Source: an uncultured Collinsella sp. (lineage in GTDB: Bacteria > Actinomycetota > Coriobacteriia > Coriobacteriales > Coriobacteriaceae). Taken from it: a stretch of 23,013 nt of DNA. Position numbers and translations under genes: made by a program. The stretch spans positions 1 through 23,013 of the forward strand of contig CABSDO010000019.1 in NCBI GenBank assembly GCA_902476475.1, in the 5' to 3' direction. Below the pieces are notes generated by a model that saw nothing but the letters and a program-made list of their open reading frames with translations, had not been told where the DNA came from and made no database searches. This document shows, piece by piece, positions 1 through 7,829 of this stretch. Every line of letters begins with the position of its first letter. Within the stretch, counting starts at the first letter, position 1.

Positions 1-62
1 TTACTTTTCACTGTTGCGTACTGGAATAATCCCAGTTAAAACGGCAAAAATGATCCAAAAAC

Positions 63-1661
63 TCATTCCCACTCGATCGTCGCGGGCGGCTTGGACGTGA
101 TGTCGTAGCACACGCGGTTGGCACCGGGGACCTCGGCAACGATGCGGCCGGAGATGCGGGCCAGCACGTCGTAGGGCAGCTTGGCCCAGTCGGCGGTCAT
201 GGCATCGCTGGACTCGACGGCACGCAGGATGATCGGGCGCTGATAGGTGCGCTCGTCGCCCATAACGCCGACGGACTTGATGTCGGGCAGGACCGCGAAA
301 TACTGCCAGCAGCTGTGCTCGGAGTTGCGCTCGCCGGTCTGTTCAAACAGACGCTGGTTGTAAGCATCCAGCTCCTCGCGCACGATAGCGTCGGCGTTCT
401 TGAGGATCTCGAGCTTCTCCTTATCGACCGCACCGATAATGCGGATGGCCAGACCCGGGCCCGGGAAAGGCTGGCGGAACACGATATGACCCGGCAGGCC
501 CAGCGCCAGACCAAGCGCGCGGACCTCGTCCTTAAAGAAGTGATCGAGCGGCTCGATGAGGTCGAAGTGCACGCCCTCGGGGAACGGGATCAGGTTGTGA
601 TGGCTCTTGATGGTGGCCGTCTTGCCGCCCGTCTTGCGAGCGCCAGACTCGATGATGTCGGGGTAGATGGTGCCCTGAGCCAGATACTTGACCGGCTTGC
701 CATCGGTCTCGAGCTGCTGCGCCACGGCGAAGAACTCTTTCCAGAACTGCGTACCGATGATGCGGCGCTTCTCCTCGGGCTCGGTCACGCCGGCCAGAAG
801 CTCGGCATAGCGGTCCTCGGCGTGAACGTGGATAAAGTCAACGTCAAACTGCTTGGTGAAGACCTCCTCCACCTGCTCGGGCTCGCCCTTGCGCAGCAGA
901 CCGTGGTTGATGAACACGCAGGTCATCTGCTTGCCCACGGCGCGAGCACCCAGCGCAGCCACGACGGAGGAGTCGACGCCACCGGACAGAGCCAGAATCA
1001 CGCGGTCGTCGCCGACCTTCTCGCGGAACTCGGCCGTCATGGTCTCGACCAGGTTGTCCATGCTCCAGTTGGGCTCCAGGCCGCAGATCTCAAACAGGAA
1101 GTTGCTCAGCAGCTGCTGACCGTACTCGGAGTGCTTGACCTCGGGGTGGAACTGCGTGGTGAAGATCTTGCGCTCGGGGCACTCCATGGCGGCAACCGGG
1201 CACACGTCGGTGCTGGCGGTAACGGTAAAGCCCTCGGGCACCTCGGAAACGGCGTCGCGGTGGCTCATCCACACGGTCTGCTCCATAGGCGTGGAGTTAA
1301 AGAGCTTGGCGCCGGCCGTGCGCGTGATGGTAGCGCGACCGTACTCGCCCACCTCGGAGTGACCGACCTTGCCGCCGAGCGTCACGGCCGTGATCTGATG
1401 GCCGTAGCAAAAGCCCAGGACGGGAAGGCCCAGGTCAAAGATGGCAGGATCGATGGACGGAGCGTCCTCGGCATACACGGAGGCCGGGCCGCCGGAAAGG
1501 ATGAGCGCAGAGGCGTTCATCTCGCGAATCTCGTCGGCCGAGATGTCGCAGGGGACAATCTCGGAATACACGTTGAGGTCGCGGACGCGACGGGCAATGA
1601 GCTGACCGTACTGCGCACCAAAGTCGAGTACGAGGACCTTTGCGGAAGCCTTTTGATCCAT
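63..1661 (-). CDS. guaA: GMP synthase (glutamine-hydrolysing), complete
   Basis: Converts XMP to GMP in the cytoplasm using ATP and glutamine-derived ammonia, the last step of de novo guanine nucleotide synthesis. The 532-aa product has the normal two-part form. The N-terminal class I amidotransferase has nucleophile Cys85 in GFCYGHQ, and His172 and Glu174 in FHPEV complete the triad. The ATP pyrophosphatase follows, with its PP-loop SGGVDSS at 226-232, and then the dimerisation domain, which ends with the family's usual IEWE. I chose the ATG at 1661 because GAGGGGG lies just upstream; a longer reading to 1697 adds 12 residues without homology. The gene faces away from the asparaginase gene. 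No convincing terminator lies in the 62 bases downstream. The oxyanion motif reads GFCYGHQ where GLCYGMQ is commoner, a mild variation. The call is near certain. Confidence 0.98.
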   Translation of the reverse strand: MDQKASAKVLVLDFGAQYGQLIARRVRDLNVYSEIVPCDISADEIREMNASALILSGGPASVYAEDAPSIDPAIFDLGLPVLGFCYGHQITAVTLGGKVGHSEVGEYGRATITRTAGAKLFNSTPMEQTVWMSHRDAVSEVPEGFTVTASTDVCPVAAMECPERKIFTTQFHPEVKHSEYGQQLLSNFLFEICGLEPNWSMDNLVETMTAEFREKVGDDRVILALSGGVDSSVVAALGARAVGKQMTCVFINHGLLRKGEPEQVEEVFTKQFDVDFIHVHAEDRYAELLAGVTEPEEKRRIIGTQFWKEFFAVAQQLETDGKPVKYLAQGTIYPDIIESGARKTGGKTATIKSHHNLIPFPEGVHFDLIEPLDHFFKDEVRALGLALGLPGHIVFRQPFPGPGLAIRIIGAVDKEKLEILKNADAIVREELDAYNQRLFEQTGERNSEHSCWQYFAVLPDIKSVGVMGDERTYQRPIILRAVESSDAMTADWAKLPYDVLARISGRIVAEVPGANRVCYDITSKPPATIEWE

Positions 1662-1849
1662 GGTTCCCCCTCTTGTTGGCGGGGAGCCGGTGCCCACCCG
1701 CGCGAATAAACGAGAATAACTTTCATAGTGTACACGTTATATGGGGTTTCTCGTCCCTCGCAGCCATCAGCGCACGGCAAACGCACGACCTGGGCCCCTA
1801 TTTGACGGCAATTGAAGTGTTACCAGACGTGACGGATGATGTAATACGT

Positions 1850-1877
1850 TTGAACATTGGACGCCCTGTGCCACAAT
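1850..1877 (+). promoter_or_regulatory. Candidate promoter for the asparaginase gene
   Basis: TTGAAC at 1850-1855 and CACAAT at 1872-1877 are separated by 16 bases and lie about 50 bases before the ATG. Each hexamer matches the sigma-70 consensus at only four of six positions. This is the best pair I found in the 267-bp divergent region between guaA and the asparaginase gene, which otherwise shows only a short GTGTACAC palindrome at 1728-1735 on the guaA side. Confidence 0.3.
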
Positions 1878-1928
1878 ACTGCCGAACGACTCCGCCTCTG
1901 GGGCGGCAAATACGATAGGAATACCAGC

Positions 1929-2942
1929 ATGAAGCGCATCCTTCTCATCGCCACGGGCGGCACCATCGCATCGACCGAGGACGGCAACGGCCTCTCCCCC
2001 GCCCTGACCGGTGAGGAGCTCGCCCAGAGCGTCCCCGAGATCTCGGGCCTCTGCGAGCTCGACGTCGTGCAGCCCATGAACATCGACAGCACCAACATGC
2101 GCCCGAGTGACTGGATGCGTATCCGCGACGTCATCGTCGAGGGTTATGCCGACCACGACGGCTTCGTGATTCTGCACGGCACCGACACCATGAGCTACAC
2201 CGCGGCAGCGCTTTCCTATCTGATTCAGGACAGTCCCAAGCCCATCGTACTCACCGGCTCGCAAAAGCCCATGGGCAACCCTTTTACTGACGCCAAACTC
2301 AATCTGTACCAGAGCCTGCTCTATGCGCTCGATGAGCATTCGCACGACGTCTCTATCGTGTTTGGCGGCGTCGCCATTGCCGGTACGCGCGCCCGCAAGC
2401 AGCGCACCATGAGCTTTAACGCGTTCATTAGCGTCAACTATCCGCCCATTGCCTACATCCGCAACGACCGCATCGTGCGCAATGGGCTCCACGGCACGCA
2501 TCAGGGCGAAAACCCGGTGCGTTTCTACGACAGCATCGATCCGCGCGTATTTGTACTCAAGCTTACGCCCGGCGTAAACCCGGGCATCCTCGACGCGCTT
2601 GCCGATAGCTACGATGCTGTAATCCTGGAGACCTTTGGCATTGGCGGTATTCCCGAGTTTGGCGAGTCCGGTGAGTCATTCCAAGAGGCAATTTTCCGCT
2701 GGGTCGATTCGGGTCGCACCGTTGTTATGACCACGCAGGTTCCCGAAGAGGGCCTCGATCTGGGCGTTTATGAGGTCGGCCGTGCTTACGCCGATCATCC
2801 GGGCATTCTGCGCGGCGATGACATGACCACCGAGACGCTCGTGGCCAAGACCATGTGGGCACTCGGCCAGTCACGCGATGCGACCGAGATTCAGCGCCTG
2901 TTCTACAGCCAAGTCAACCACGACCGCATCCCGATGGCGTAA
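1929..2942 (+). CDS. ansA: Type I (cytoplasmic) L-asparaginase
   Basis: Hydrolyses L-asparagine to aspartate and ammonia. The 337-aa product has no signal peptide and matches the length of cytoplasmic type I enzymes. The first catalytic motif, ATGGTIAST, has nucleophile Thr12. The second, HGTDTM, has Thr86-Asp87, and Lys113 lies in TGSQKPMG. Ser54 in NIDST is the expected substrate-binding serine. I chose the ATG at 1929, with AGGA eight bases upstream; an in-frame start at 1857 would add 24 residues unlike the family. The gene is monocistronic, diverges from guaA, and ends 22 bp from the convergent XRE gene. No hairpin terminator is visible in that gap. Family members also act on glutamine at low rate or on archaeal Glu-tRNA substrates, but GatE-type N-terminal extensions are absent here. 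Confidence 0.95.
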   Translation: MKRILLIATGGTIASTEDGNGLSPALTGEELAQSVPEISGLCELDVVQPMNIDSTNMRPSDWMRIRDVIVEGYADHDGFVILHGTDTMSYTAAALSYLIQDSPKPIVLTGSQKPMGNPFTDAKLNLYQSLLYALDEHSHDVSIVFGGVAIAGTRARKQRTMSFNAFISVNYPPIAYIRNDRIVRNGLHGTHQGENPVRFYDSIDPRVFVLKLTPGVNPGILDALADSYDAVILETFGIGGIPEFGESGESFQEAIFRWVDSGRTVVMTTQVPEEGLDLGVYEVGRAYADHPGILRGDDMTTETLVAKTMWALGQSRDATEIQRLFYSQVNHDRIPMA

Positions 2943-2964
2943 TTCAGTTGTCGACGGGTATCCC

Positions 2965-3183
2965 CTATTCGATGCCCTCGAGAAGCTCTGACACCGTCAT
3001 GCCGAGTGCGGGCGCGATCTTAAATAGAACCTTGAGCGTGAAATTTGCCGTTCCGCCTTCGATTCGGTCGAGGTAGGGTCGGCTGATTCCTGTTGCCACA
3101 CAAAAATCAACCTTGGAGATACCAAGGTCCCTGCGTGTCTCTTCGACCCGCCTGCCAAGAATCTGTTTCGCACGTTCGTCCAT
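2965..3183 (-). CDS. Small XRE-family HTH transcriptional regulator
   Basis: A 72-aa protein consisting almost only of a Cro/CI-type helix-turn-helix. Residues 10-65 carry the pattern of the family: RRVEETRRDLGISKVDF, then the recognition helix GISRPYLDRIEGG, then LKVLFKIAPALGMTVSELL. There is no effector or oligomerisation domain, so it should bind DNA as a dimer. The ATG at 3183 lacks a good ribosome binding site. Its upstream region holds a perfect 24-bp palindrome at 3213-3236 that it shares with the divergent 3260 gene. Inference: the regulator binds this palindrome, controlling itself and its neighbour. It converges on the asparaginase gene. The fold is clear; the target is a guess from context. 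Confidence 0.88.
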   Translation of the reverse strand: MDERAKQILGRRVEETRRDLGISKVDFCVATGISRPYLDRIEGGTANFTLKVLFKIAPALGMTVSELLEGIE

Positions 3184-3212
3184 GCAGCCGAGTTTGAAAT
3201 GGAGCCGAACAT

Positions 3213-3236
3213 AAACGTAAACTATAGTTTACGTTT
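3213..3236. promoter_or_regulatory. Perfect 24-bp palindrome, likely operator of the XRE regulator
   Basis: The half-site AAACGTAAACTA is followed directly by its exact reverse complement. The centre contains TATAGT on both strands (five of six matches to a -10 box), so a dimer bound here would cover a possible promoter core in each direction. It lies 29 bp from the XRE start and 23 bp from the start of the unknown 3260 gene. No good -35 box was found on either side, so activation or a weak promoter is possible. Confidence 0.7.
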
Positions 3237-3259
3237 TGCCGAATACACAGGAGTTTTCT

Positions 3260-3649
3260 ATGTCGGGTTCTTCGGTCCGCATGTACCGAGCCACGCCTCG
3301 CACAAACAGCGCACCGCCCAAGCTCGTCGTCGTTGAAGCAGAATGCCTTTCGCCCGATGAGCGCACGGCATTTGCATTGCTATCAAGTCGCGTCGCCGCC
3401 GTTTTGGTCCCTTGTCCGGCGCAAGGTGAACTTGCCATCCAATGCCAAGCGCACAGCTGCTCGCTCAATCAGGCCGCCGTAATCGCAACCAGCCAACGCG
3501 GTCTGCCCCTTCTCCTGGAAGCCGGTATCGCACTTGCCCTTCGCGGCGCCGGATACGAAAACGAGGCCGCCGCCGACGTGGTCTTTAAACCACGATCGAG
3601 CGGCGGCCTCGCAGCAGCCATCGAATATGCTTGCAGGCTCGTTGCCTAA
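3260..3649 (+). CDS. Hypothetical protein, 129 aa, divergent from an XRE regulator
   Basis: I do not recognise this family. The ATG at 3260 has a good AGGAG six bases upstream; an earlier TTG at 3236 lies inside the palindrome and has no ribosome site. The product has a basic N-terminus, a beta-like stretch KLVVVEAE near residue 30, a Cys/Gln-rich middle with Cys at three positions, and a hydrophobic segment PLLLEAGIALALRGAG. It ends in an alanine-rich helix. No signal peptide, clear transmembrane span or catalytic motif is visible. It is divergent from the XRE regulator across a palindromic operator and convergent with the DUF1648 gene nine bases away. The arrangement suggests it is the regulated target. 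It could be a toxin-like or sensor partner, but nothing in the sequence decides this. Confidence 0.75.
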   Translation: MSGSSVRMYRATPRTNSAPPKLVVVEAECLSPDERTAFALLSSRVAAVLVPCPAQGELAIQCQAHSCSLNQAAVIATSQRGLPLLLEAGIALALRGAGYENEAAADVVFKPRSSGGLAAAIEYACRLVA

Positions 3650-3658
3650 AAGGACAAG

Positions 3659-4042
3659 CTAGAAACCAAAGCCAAAGCCCGTTCCGGTAATCGCCGAGTA
3701 CATAAAGTAAACGTTGATCACGTTGAGGAACACACCCGTGATGCAACCGTTGCGCAGGTAGCGCTCGCACACGATGCGCGCCATGGCGGCGGAGTCATCA
3801 TTATTTTTTGCCTGGCGTCCCGCCGTAAAGTACGTCGCCACGCTCAGCAGCAGGTTGAGCACCGGCAGCGCCAGCAACTCGTAGCTCTTGCCCCAGCGCG
3901 TCACTTCGCCGGCGGCATTAAACTTTGTTGCCACCTCGGGACCAATGTTGGGGATAACACACGCTGCAACCACCAGCGGAATCACCGCAAGTACGAGCAG
4001 CGCAATACCCATGTAGCCAGCTTTTTTGCCATATTTAAACAT
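3659..4042 (-). CDS. Small DUF1648-domain integral membrane protein
   Basis: A 127-aa protein with three predicted membrane helices at about residues 10-30, 55-73 and 98-118. Between the first two lies the DUF1648 signature: residues 30-50 run from IPNIG to FNAAGEVTRWG, and LLALPVLNLLL follows at 56-66. DUF1648 is found in SdpI-type immunity proteins and in many small membrane proteins of unknown role; here the second SdpI half is absent. The start at 4042 has AAGGA eight bases upstream. It begins 11 bp after the ychF stop, so the two are probably co-transcribed. The C-terminus is an unusual Gly-Phe run (TGFGFGF). Any immunity function would be speculation. Confidence 0.8.
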   Translation of the reverse strand: MFKYGKKAGYMGIALLVLAVIPLVVAACVIPNIGPEVATKFNAAGEVTRWGKSYELLALPVLNLLLSVATYFTAGRQAKNNDDSAAMARIVCERYLRNGCITGVFLNVINVYFMYSAITGTGFGFGF

Positions 4043-4053
4043 ATGCGTCGTCC

Positions 4054-5130
4054 TTACACGTTAAAGCGGAAGTGCACGACGTCGCCATCGGCCATGACAT
4101 AGTCCTTGCCCTCAATACGCAGCTTGCCGGCGGCCTTGGCGCCCTGCTCGCCGCCGAGCTCGATGTAGTCGTCATAGCCAATGACCTCGGCCTTAATAAA
4201 GCCGCGCTCAAAGTCGGTGTGGATGACACCGGCGGCCTGCGGGGCGGTCGCGCCCTGACGCACCGTCCAGGCCTTGACCTCCATCTCACCAGCCGTAAAG
4301 AACGACTGCAGGCCGAGCAGCTTGTAGGCGGCCTGCGCGAGCACGTCCAGGCCGGGCTGCTCCAGGCCCAGGCTCTCCAGGTAGTCGGCAGCGTCCTCGG
4401 GATCGAGCTCGGAAAGCTCGGCCTCGATCTTGGCGCAGATAGGCAGCGGCTTGACGCCGTCGATGGGCGCCAGATCGTCGTTGAGCATATCCTCGTCCAC
4501 GTTGGCCACATACAGGATGGGCTTCATGGTGAGCAGGAACAGACCCTTGGCGGCGGCACGCTCCTCGTCGGTCATCTCCATGGATGCGGCGCGCTTGCCC
4601 TCGTTGAGCCAGGCAAGCAGGCGCTTGGCGACCTCAAACTTGGGCATGAGCTCCTTGTCGCGCTTGGCCTCCTTCTCGAGCTTGGGCAGCTGCTTCTCGA
4701 GCGTGCCCATGTCGGCCAGGATGAGCTCGGTCATGATGGTGTCGGCATCGCCGGCGGGATCGACGAACTCGCCCGTGCGGCCCACCTCACGCATGACGTT
4801 GGGGTCCTTAAAGTAGCGCATGACCTCGCAGATGGCGTCGGTCTCGCGAATGTTGGCCAGGAACTGGTTGCCCAGGCCCTCGCCCTCGTTAGCGCCCTTC
4901 ACCAGACCTGCGATGTCGACGAACTCGACCGTCGCCGGCACAATACGACCCGGGTTAACGATGTCGGCAAGCTTTTGCAAGCGGCTATCGGGCACGTCGA
5001 CGATACCCACGTTGGGGTCGATCGTGGCAAACGGGTAGTTGGCGGCAAGGCCAGTCTTTTTGGTAAGCGCGGTGAACAGCGTCGACTTGCCCACGTTGGG
5101 CAGGCCCACGATACCGATGGAAAGGGACAC
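4054..5130 (-). CDS. ychF: Redox-regulated ATPase YchF (OLA1 family)
   Basis: A translation-associated P-loop NTPase that prefers ATP over GTP and binds ribosomes. It negatively affects oxidative stress responses in several bacteria. The product is 358 aa, near the family norm of about 363. The P-loop GLPNVGKST is at 9-17, the switch II region DIAGLVKGA at 72-80, and the altered G4 motif NVDE at 210-213. It replaces NKxD and explains ATP preference. The C-terminal TGS-like domain ends in VVHFRFNV. Translation starts at a GTG at 5130, five bases after AAAGGAG. The gene follows the polyferredoxin and leads into the DUF1648 gene. The identification is secure. Confidence 0.97.
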   Translation of the reverse strand: MSLSIGIVGLPNVGKSTLFTALTKKTGLAANYPFATIDPNVGIVDVPDSRLQKLADIVNPGRIVPATVEFVDIAGLVKGANEGEGLGNQFLANIRETDAICEVMRYFKDPNVMREVGRTGEFVDPAGDADTIMTELILADMGTLEKQLPKLEKEAKRDKELMPKFEVAKRLLAWLNEGKRAASMEMTDEERAAAKGLFLLTMKPILYVANVDEDMLNDDLAPIDGVKPLPICAKIEAELSELDPEDAADYLESLGLEQPGLDVLAQAAYKLLGLQSFFTAGEMEVKAWTVRQGATAPQAAGVIHTDFERGFIKAEVIGYDDYIELGGEQGAKAAGKLRIEGKDYVMADGDVVHFRFNV

Positions 5131-5173
5131 GACAGCTCCTTTTGGTACAGGTACTTCAAACCGTATAAGTATA

Positions 5174-5217
5174 GCGCCGCCGCAGCATCCGGGCGAATCC
5201 GGACACCGCGGCGGCGC
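5174..5217 (-). terminator. GC-rich hairpin after the polyferredoxin gene
   Basis: The arms GCGCCGCCGC (5174-5183) and GCGGCGGCGC (5208-5217) are perfectly complementary. An inner TCCGG/CCGGA pair extends the stem. It lies between the polyferredoxin stop and the ychF start. On the minus strand it is followed by TATACTTATAC, not a clean U-tract, so it may be an imperfect terminator or a processing or stability structure. The TATACT could be a -10 for ychF. Confidence 0.6.
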
Positions 5218-5244
5218 AAATGAAGCAGAGATAGAGCTCGCTGA

Positions 5245-6498
5245 CTAGTCCGCGAGCTTTTCCACCTGGTCGAGCATCTTGTCAAGCTTGGCCTTTGCCT
5301 CGGCCTTGACCTTCTCGGCCTCCTCGTGGGCCTTGGCCTTCTGAGCGGCCTTTTCCTCGGCCTCGGGATCGACGACGACCAGATTGGATGCATCATGCTC
5401 AACCAACTTAAGCGCGTGCTCGGGGCACACCTTGACGCAGGCTCCGCAACCTAGGCAATACGTGGACTCCAGTGCAAAACGACCGCTTCCCACCAAATCG
5501 CAGGCAAACGTGGGGCATACGTTTACGCACTCGCCGCACGACGTACACTTGTCAAAATCGCATTCCGGTGTGCTCACCTGCATGTTCTGGGCAAGCTCGG
5601 GGTGGTTTTGCAACGTCGAGAGCACCAGTTGGCGCCCGTGCGTGAGCGAACGGCGACGCTTAGTCGTCGTGGTGCCGCACATGGTGTTGAGTGTGCGCTC
5701 GAGCTGCGTGATCTGGTGACGGTGGGCCTTCAACTTCTGCGTCACCGAGGCCAGCGCCGCCGTCGCCGGATTGAGCTTGGTCACCGTCAGGCCCGTGGTG
5801 CGGGCAATCTTATCCATGTACTCCTTGCGCTCGTACTCGCGGCGCTTATGGCATTTGAGGCTCTTGGGGTCGACCTCCAGGCCCATGCCCGTACCAGCCC
5901 ACTCCTCGGCGGTAGCAATGGCCTCGCCCAGAATATCCTCGCCACCGGTGTTGCGGCACTTATCGCACACGCCCAGTGGCAGGTAGACGCTCACGTTGGG
6001 ATAGTCGGCCAGCACCGAGAACCAGGTCTCGGCAGTAATATCGCCCACGCAGGCGACGACGACCTCGTTCTCGCGCGGCATGCGCTTGAGGGCGCGCGTA
6101 CAGGTAACGTAGGCGGTCTCGTGGCTCGTAGCAGCAGAGACGATATCGTCATACAGGTTTTTGGGCGCCAGGCGCGGCGAGATGATCGCCTCGGTCGGAC
6201 AGGCAGCGGCGCACAGGCCGCACTTACGACAGGAGTCGAGAATCTCGATAGCGTCTTCCTCGACCTCAATAGCGTTGACCGGGCACACATCCATGCACAC
6301 GGTGCAACCGCTCTTCTCGTTTTTGCAGGTCAAGCACGGAATGGTATTGCCGCGCGGACGCTCCTTGTAGTCGGCAGGATTCCACTGCGGCGCCGACGGA
6401 TCGAGTGCATCGGTCACACCGCCAAGCGGGTTTTTAAGAAAGTCGAAACCCTTGCTGATCTCGATAATGTCATCAAACAGATCGTGTTCCTGCGCCAT
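5245..6498 (-). CDS. Polyferredoxin with four 4Fe-4S motifs and a C-terminal coiled coil
   Basis: A 417-aa cytoplasmic electron-transfer protein; the partner enzymes are unknown. Cys55/58/65/68/72 form an expanded first motif with an extra cysteine. Cys90/93/96/100 form a second, Cys318/321/324/328 a third and Cys348/351/354/358 a fourth, the last three as CxxCxxCxxxCP. So there are two bicluster modules at opposite ends. The 210-residue insert between them carries further cysteines (133, 150, 178, 181, 216) and a Rossmann-like look (ETAYVTCTRAL, EVVVACVGDI). Residues about 379-417 are an Ala/Glu/Lys-rich coiled coil. The ATG at 6498 follows GGGAGG. A possible promoter is TTGCCC, 19 bases, then TATCAT (6539-6544). 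The downstream hairpin separates it from ychF. Its place next to three dehydrogenases suggests fermentative redox balance, which is inference. Confidence 0.85.
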   Translation of the reverse strand: MAQEHDLFDDIIEISKGFDFLKNPLGGVTDALDPSAPQWNPADYKERPRGNTIPCLTCKNEKSGCTVCMDVCPVNAIEVEEDAIEILDSCRKCGLCAAACPTEAIISPRLAPKNLYDDIVSAATSHETAYVTCTRALKRMPRENEVVVACVGDITAETWFSVLADYPNVSVYLPLGVCDKCRNTGGEDILGEAIATAEEWAGTGMGLEVDPKSLKCHKRREYERKEYMDKIARTTGLTVTKLNPATAALASVTQKLKAHRHQITQLERTLNTMCGTTTTKRRRSLTHGRQLVLSTLQNHPELAQNMQVSTPECDFDKCTSCGECVNVCPTFACDLVGSGRFALESTYCLGCGACVKVCPEHALKLVEHDASNLVVVDPEAEEKAAQKAKAHEEAEKVKAEAKAKLDKMLDQVEKLAD

Positions 6499-6648
6499 GC
6501 GCGGCCCCTCCCTGAGCAGTGCAAACAAGCAAGAGATAATGATACGCTATCGGCCCACACCTCGGGCAAATTACACGCGGCGCATCTTTGCGGCAAATAG
6601 CCTATGCCTATCGCCGCCTCGATTGCACAAGGTCAATCAAGTGCCAAG

Positions 6649-7716
6649 CTATGCCTCGCACATGAGCTGCACAAGCTTTTGTTTGGTCACTTTTGTCTGC
6701 TCGTTGGCCATATTGCGTTCGTTTCTAAAGGCCGCATCCGCAACGCTCATCAGGTCGGCATCGGTAATCTCACCAAGCCCCAGCTCCTCAAGCGTCGTCG
6801 GCAGACCGACGCGCTGGCAAAACTCGAGCACTTGATTAAGCTCGGACGCACGCTCCAGGCGCAGCTGTACCACCAGACCAAACGCTACGGCCTCGCCGTG
6901 CATGGCCTTGCACTCGGGCAAAATCGTCAGGCCGTTGGCAATGGCATGAGCGAGCGCTAGGCCGCCACTCTCAAAGCCAACACCCGAAAGCAGAATATTG
7001 CACTCGATCAGGCGCTCAACCGCTGGCGATGTACGACCCTTTTTGAGATCGCGCTTGGCAGCGACGCCGCACTCCATGAGCGTGTCATAACAGGCACGAG
7101 CCGCAACCAGGGCCAAGTGACCCGGCGTGCCACCGTGCTCGTTGGCGCCGTGCGCCGCGGCGCACGAACGCGCCTCGAAGTACGTTGCCAGCGCATCGCC
7201 CATACCAGCGACCGTCATACGCAGCGGGGCCGCCGCGACCACGTTGGTATCGACCACGACCAGGTCTGGATTCTTCTCGAGCATCAGGTAGCGGTCGAAC
7301 GACCCATCCTCGTGATACAGCACCGAAATCGCGCTGCACGGACCGTCCATCGAAGCCGCCGTGGGGCATACGCACAACGGCAGCTCGGCATAAAACGCAA
7401 CAGCTTTTGCGATATCGAGCATCTTGCCGCCGCCAATACCCACCACCATGTCGCAATACTCAGCCCGGGCTTCCTTAGCCATTTCGACAACGGCCTCTTC
7501 CGTACACGGACCGTTGTAAATCTTAAAGAACGGCTCGCTTAGATCTTCATCCAGAAATCCATCGACAATCTGCCTGCACAGCCGATCCTCGGTGCCCTGG
7601 TCAAACAAGACATAGGCAGCGCAGCCCAACCATGACAAATACTTGCCCTGACGCGAGAGCTCACCCGGCCCCTGAACATATCGTCCGGGACCGCCATAAA
7701 CCATGGGAAGCGCCAT
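6649..7716 (-). CDS. GldA-like iron-containing alcohol dehydrogenase (diverged paralogue)
   Basis: A 355-aa member of the iron/zinc-dependent polyol dehydrogenase family, NAD-linked by the GIGGGK motif at 93-98. It aligns along its length with the neighbouring GldA. The metal ligands are kept: Asp174 in GMGDALATYF, His257 in LAHAIANGL and His273 in AMHGEAVAFG. The third motif is one residue shorter than in GldA (MHGEAV versus MYHGEKV). The substrate loop reads ASMDGPCS instead of ASTDAPCS, and the C-terminus is shorter. These changes suggest a different substrate. It starts at 7716, where the ribosome site is weak (AAAGGG), 113 bp after gldA. It is likely a tandem duplicate of gldA that has since specialised. 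Glycerol itself is unproven as substrate. Confidence 0.85.
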   Translation of the reverse strand: MALPMVYGGPGRYVQGPGELSRQGKYLSWLGCAAYVLFDQGTEDRLCRQIVDGFLDEDLSEPFFKIYNGPCTEEAVVEMAKEARAEYCDMVVGIGGGKMLDIAKAVAFYAELPLCVCPTAASMDGPCSAISVLYHEDGSFDRYLMLEKNPDLVVVDTNVVAAAPLRMTVAGMGDALATYFEARSCAAAHGANEHGGTPGHLALVAARACYDTLMECGVAAKRDLKKGRTSPAVERLIECNILLSGVGFESGGLALAHAIANGLTILPECKAMHGEAVAFGLVVQLRLERASELNQVLEFCQRVGLPTTLEELGLGEITDADLMSVADAAFRNERNMANEQTKVTKQKLVQLMCEA

Positions 7717-7747
7717 ACGAGAATCCGCCCTTTCATCAACAACAATT

Positions 7748-7776
7748 GGTGCAAAGCAACCTGGCCCCTTTGCACC
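7748..7776. other. Second hairpin in the gldA to gldA-like gap
   Basis: GGTGCAAAG at 7748-7756 pairs perfectly with CTTTGCACC at 7768-7776 around an 11-base loop. It lies between the gldA terminator and the start of the gldA-like gene, so on the minus strand it would sit in that gene's 5' leader. It shares GGGGCAAAG-like words with the terminator next to it, so the two stems could exchange partners. No U-tract follows. Confidence 0.5.
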
Positions 7777-7781
7777 ATAGC

Positions 7782-7817
7782 AAAAAGGGGCAAAGCCATC
7801 TGCTGGCTTTGCCCCTT
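7782..7817 (-). terminator. Rho-independent terminator of gldA
   Basis: On the minus strand the 13-bp perfect stem AAGGGGCAAAGCC / GGCTTTGCCCCTT with a seven-base loop runs directly into TTTTT. It lies 13 bp after the gldA stop codon, in the gap before the gldA-like gene. This is a textbook intrinsic terminator. Confidence 0.9.
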
Positions 7818-7829
7818 CCTTAGCTTGAT

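Noticed and set aside
20..37. Terminator after guaA at ACTGG/CCAGT
   Set aside because: Only five base pairs with no U-tract.
315..1709. Long plus-strand open frame opposite guaA
   Set aside because: Antisense shadow caused by GC-rich codon use; its protein has no recognisable motif while guaA is certain on the other strand.
4072..5223. Long plus-strand open frame opposite ychF
   Set aside because: Low-complexity Leu/Gly/His/Asp protein typical of an antisense frame; ychF is certain.
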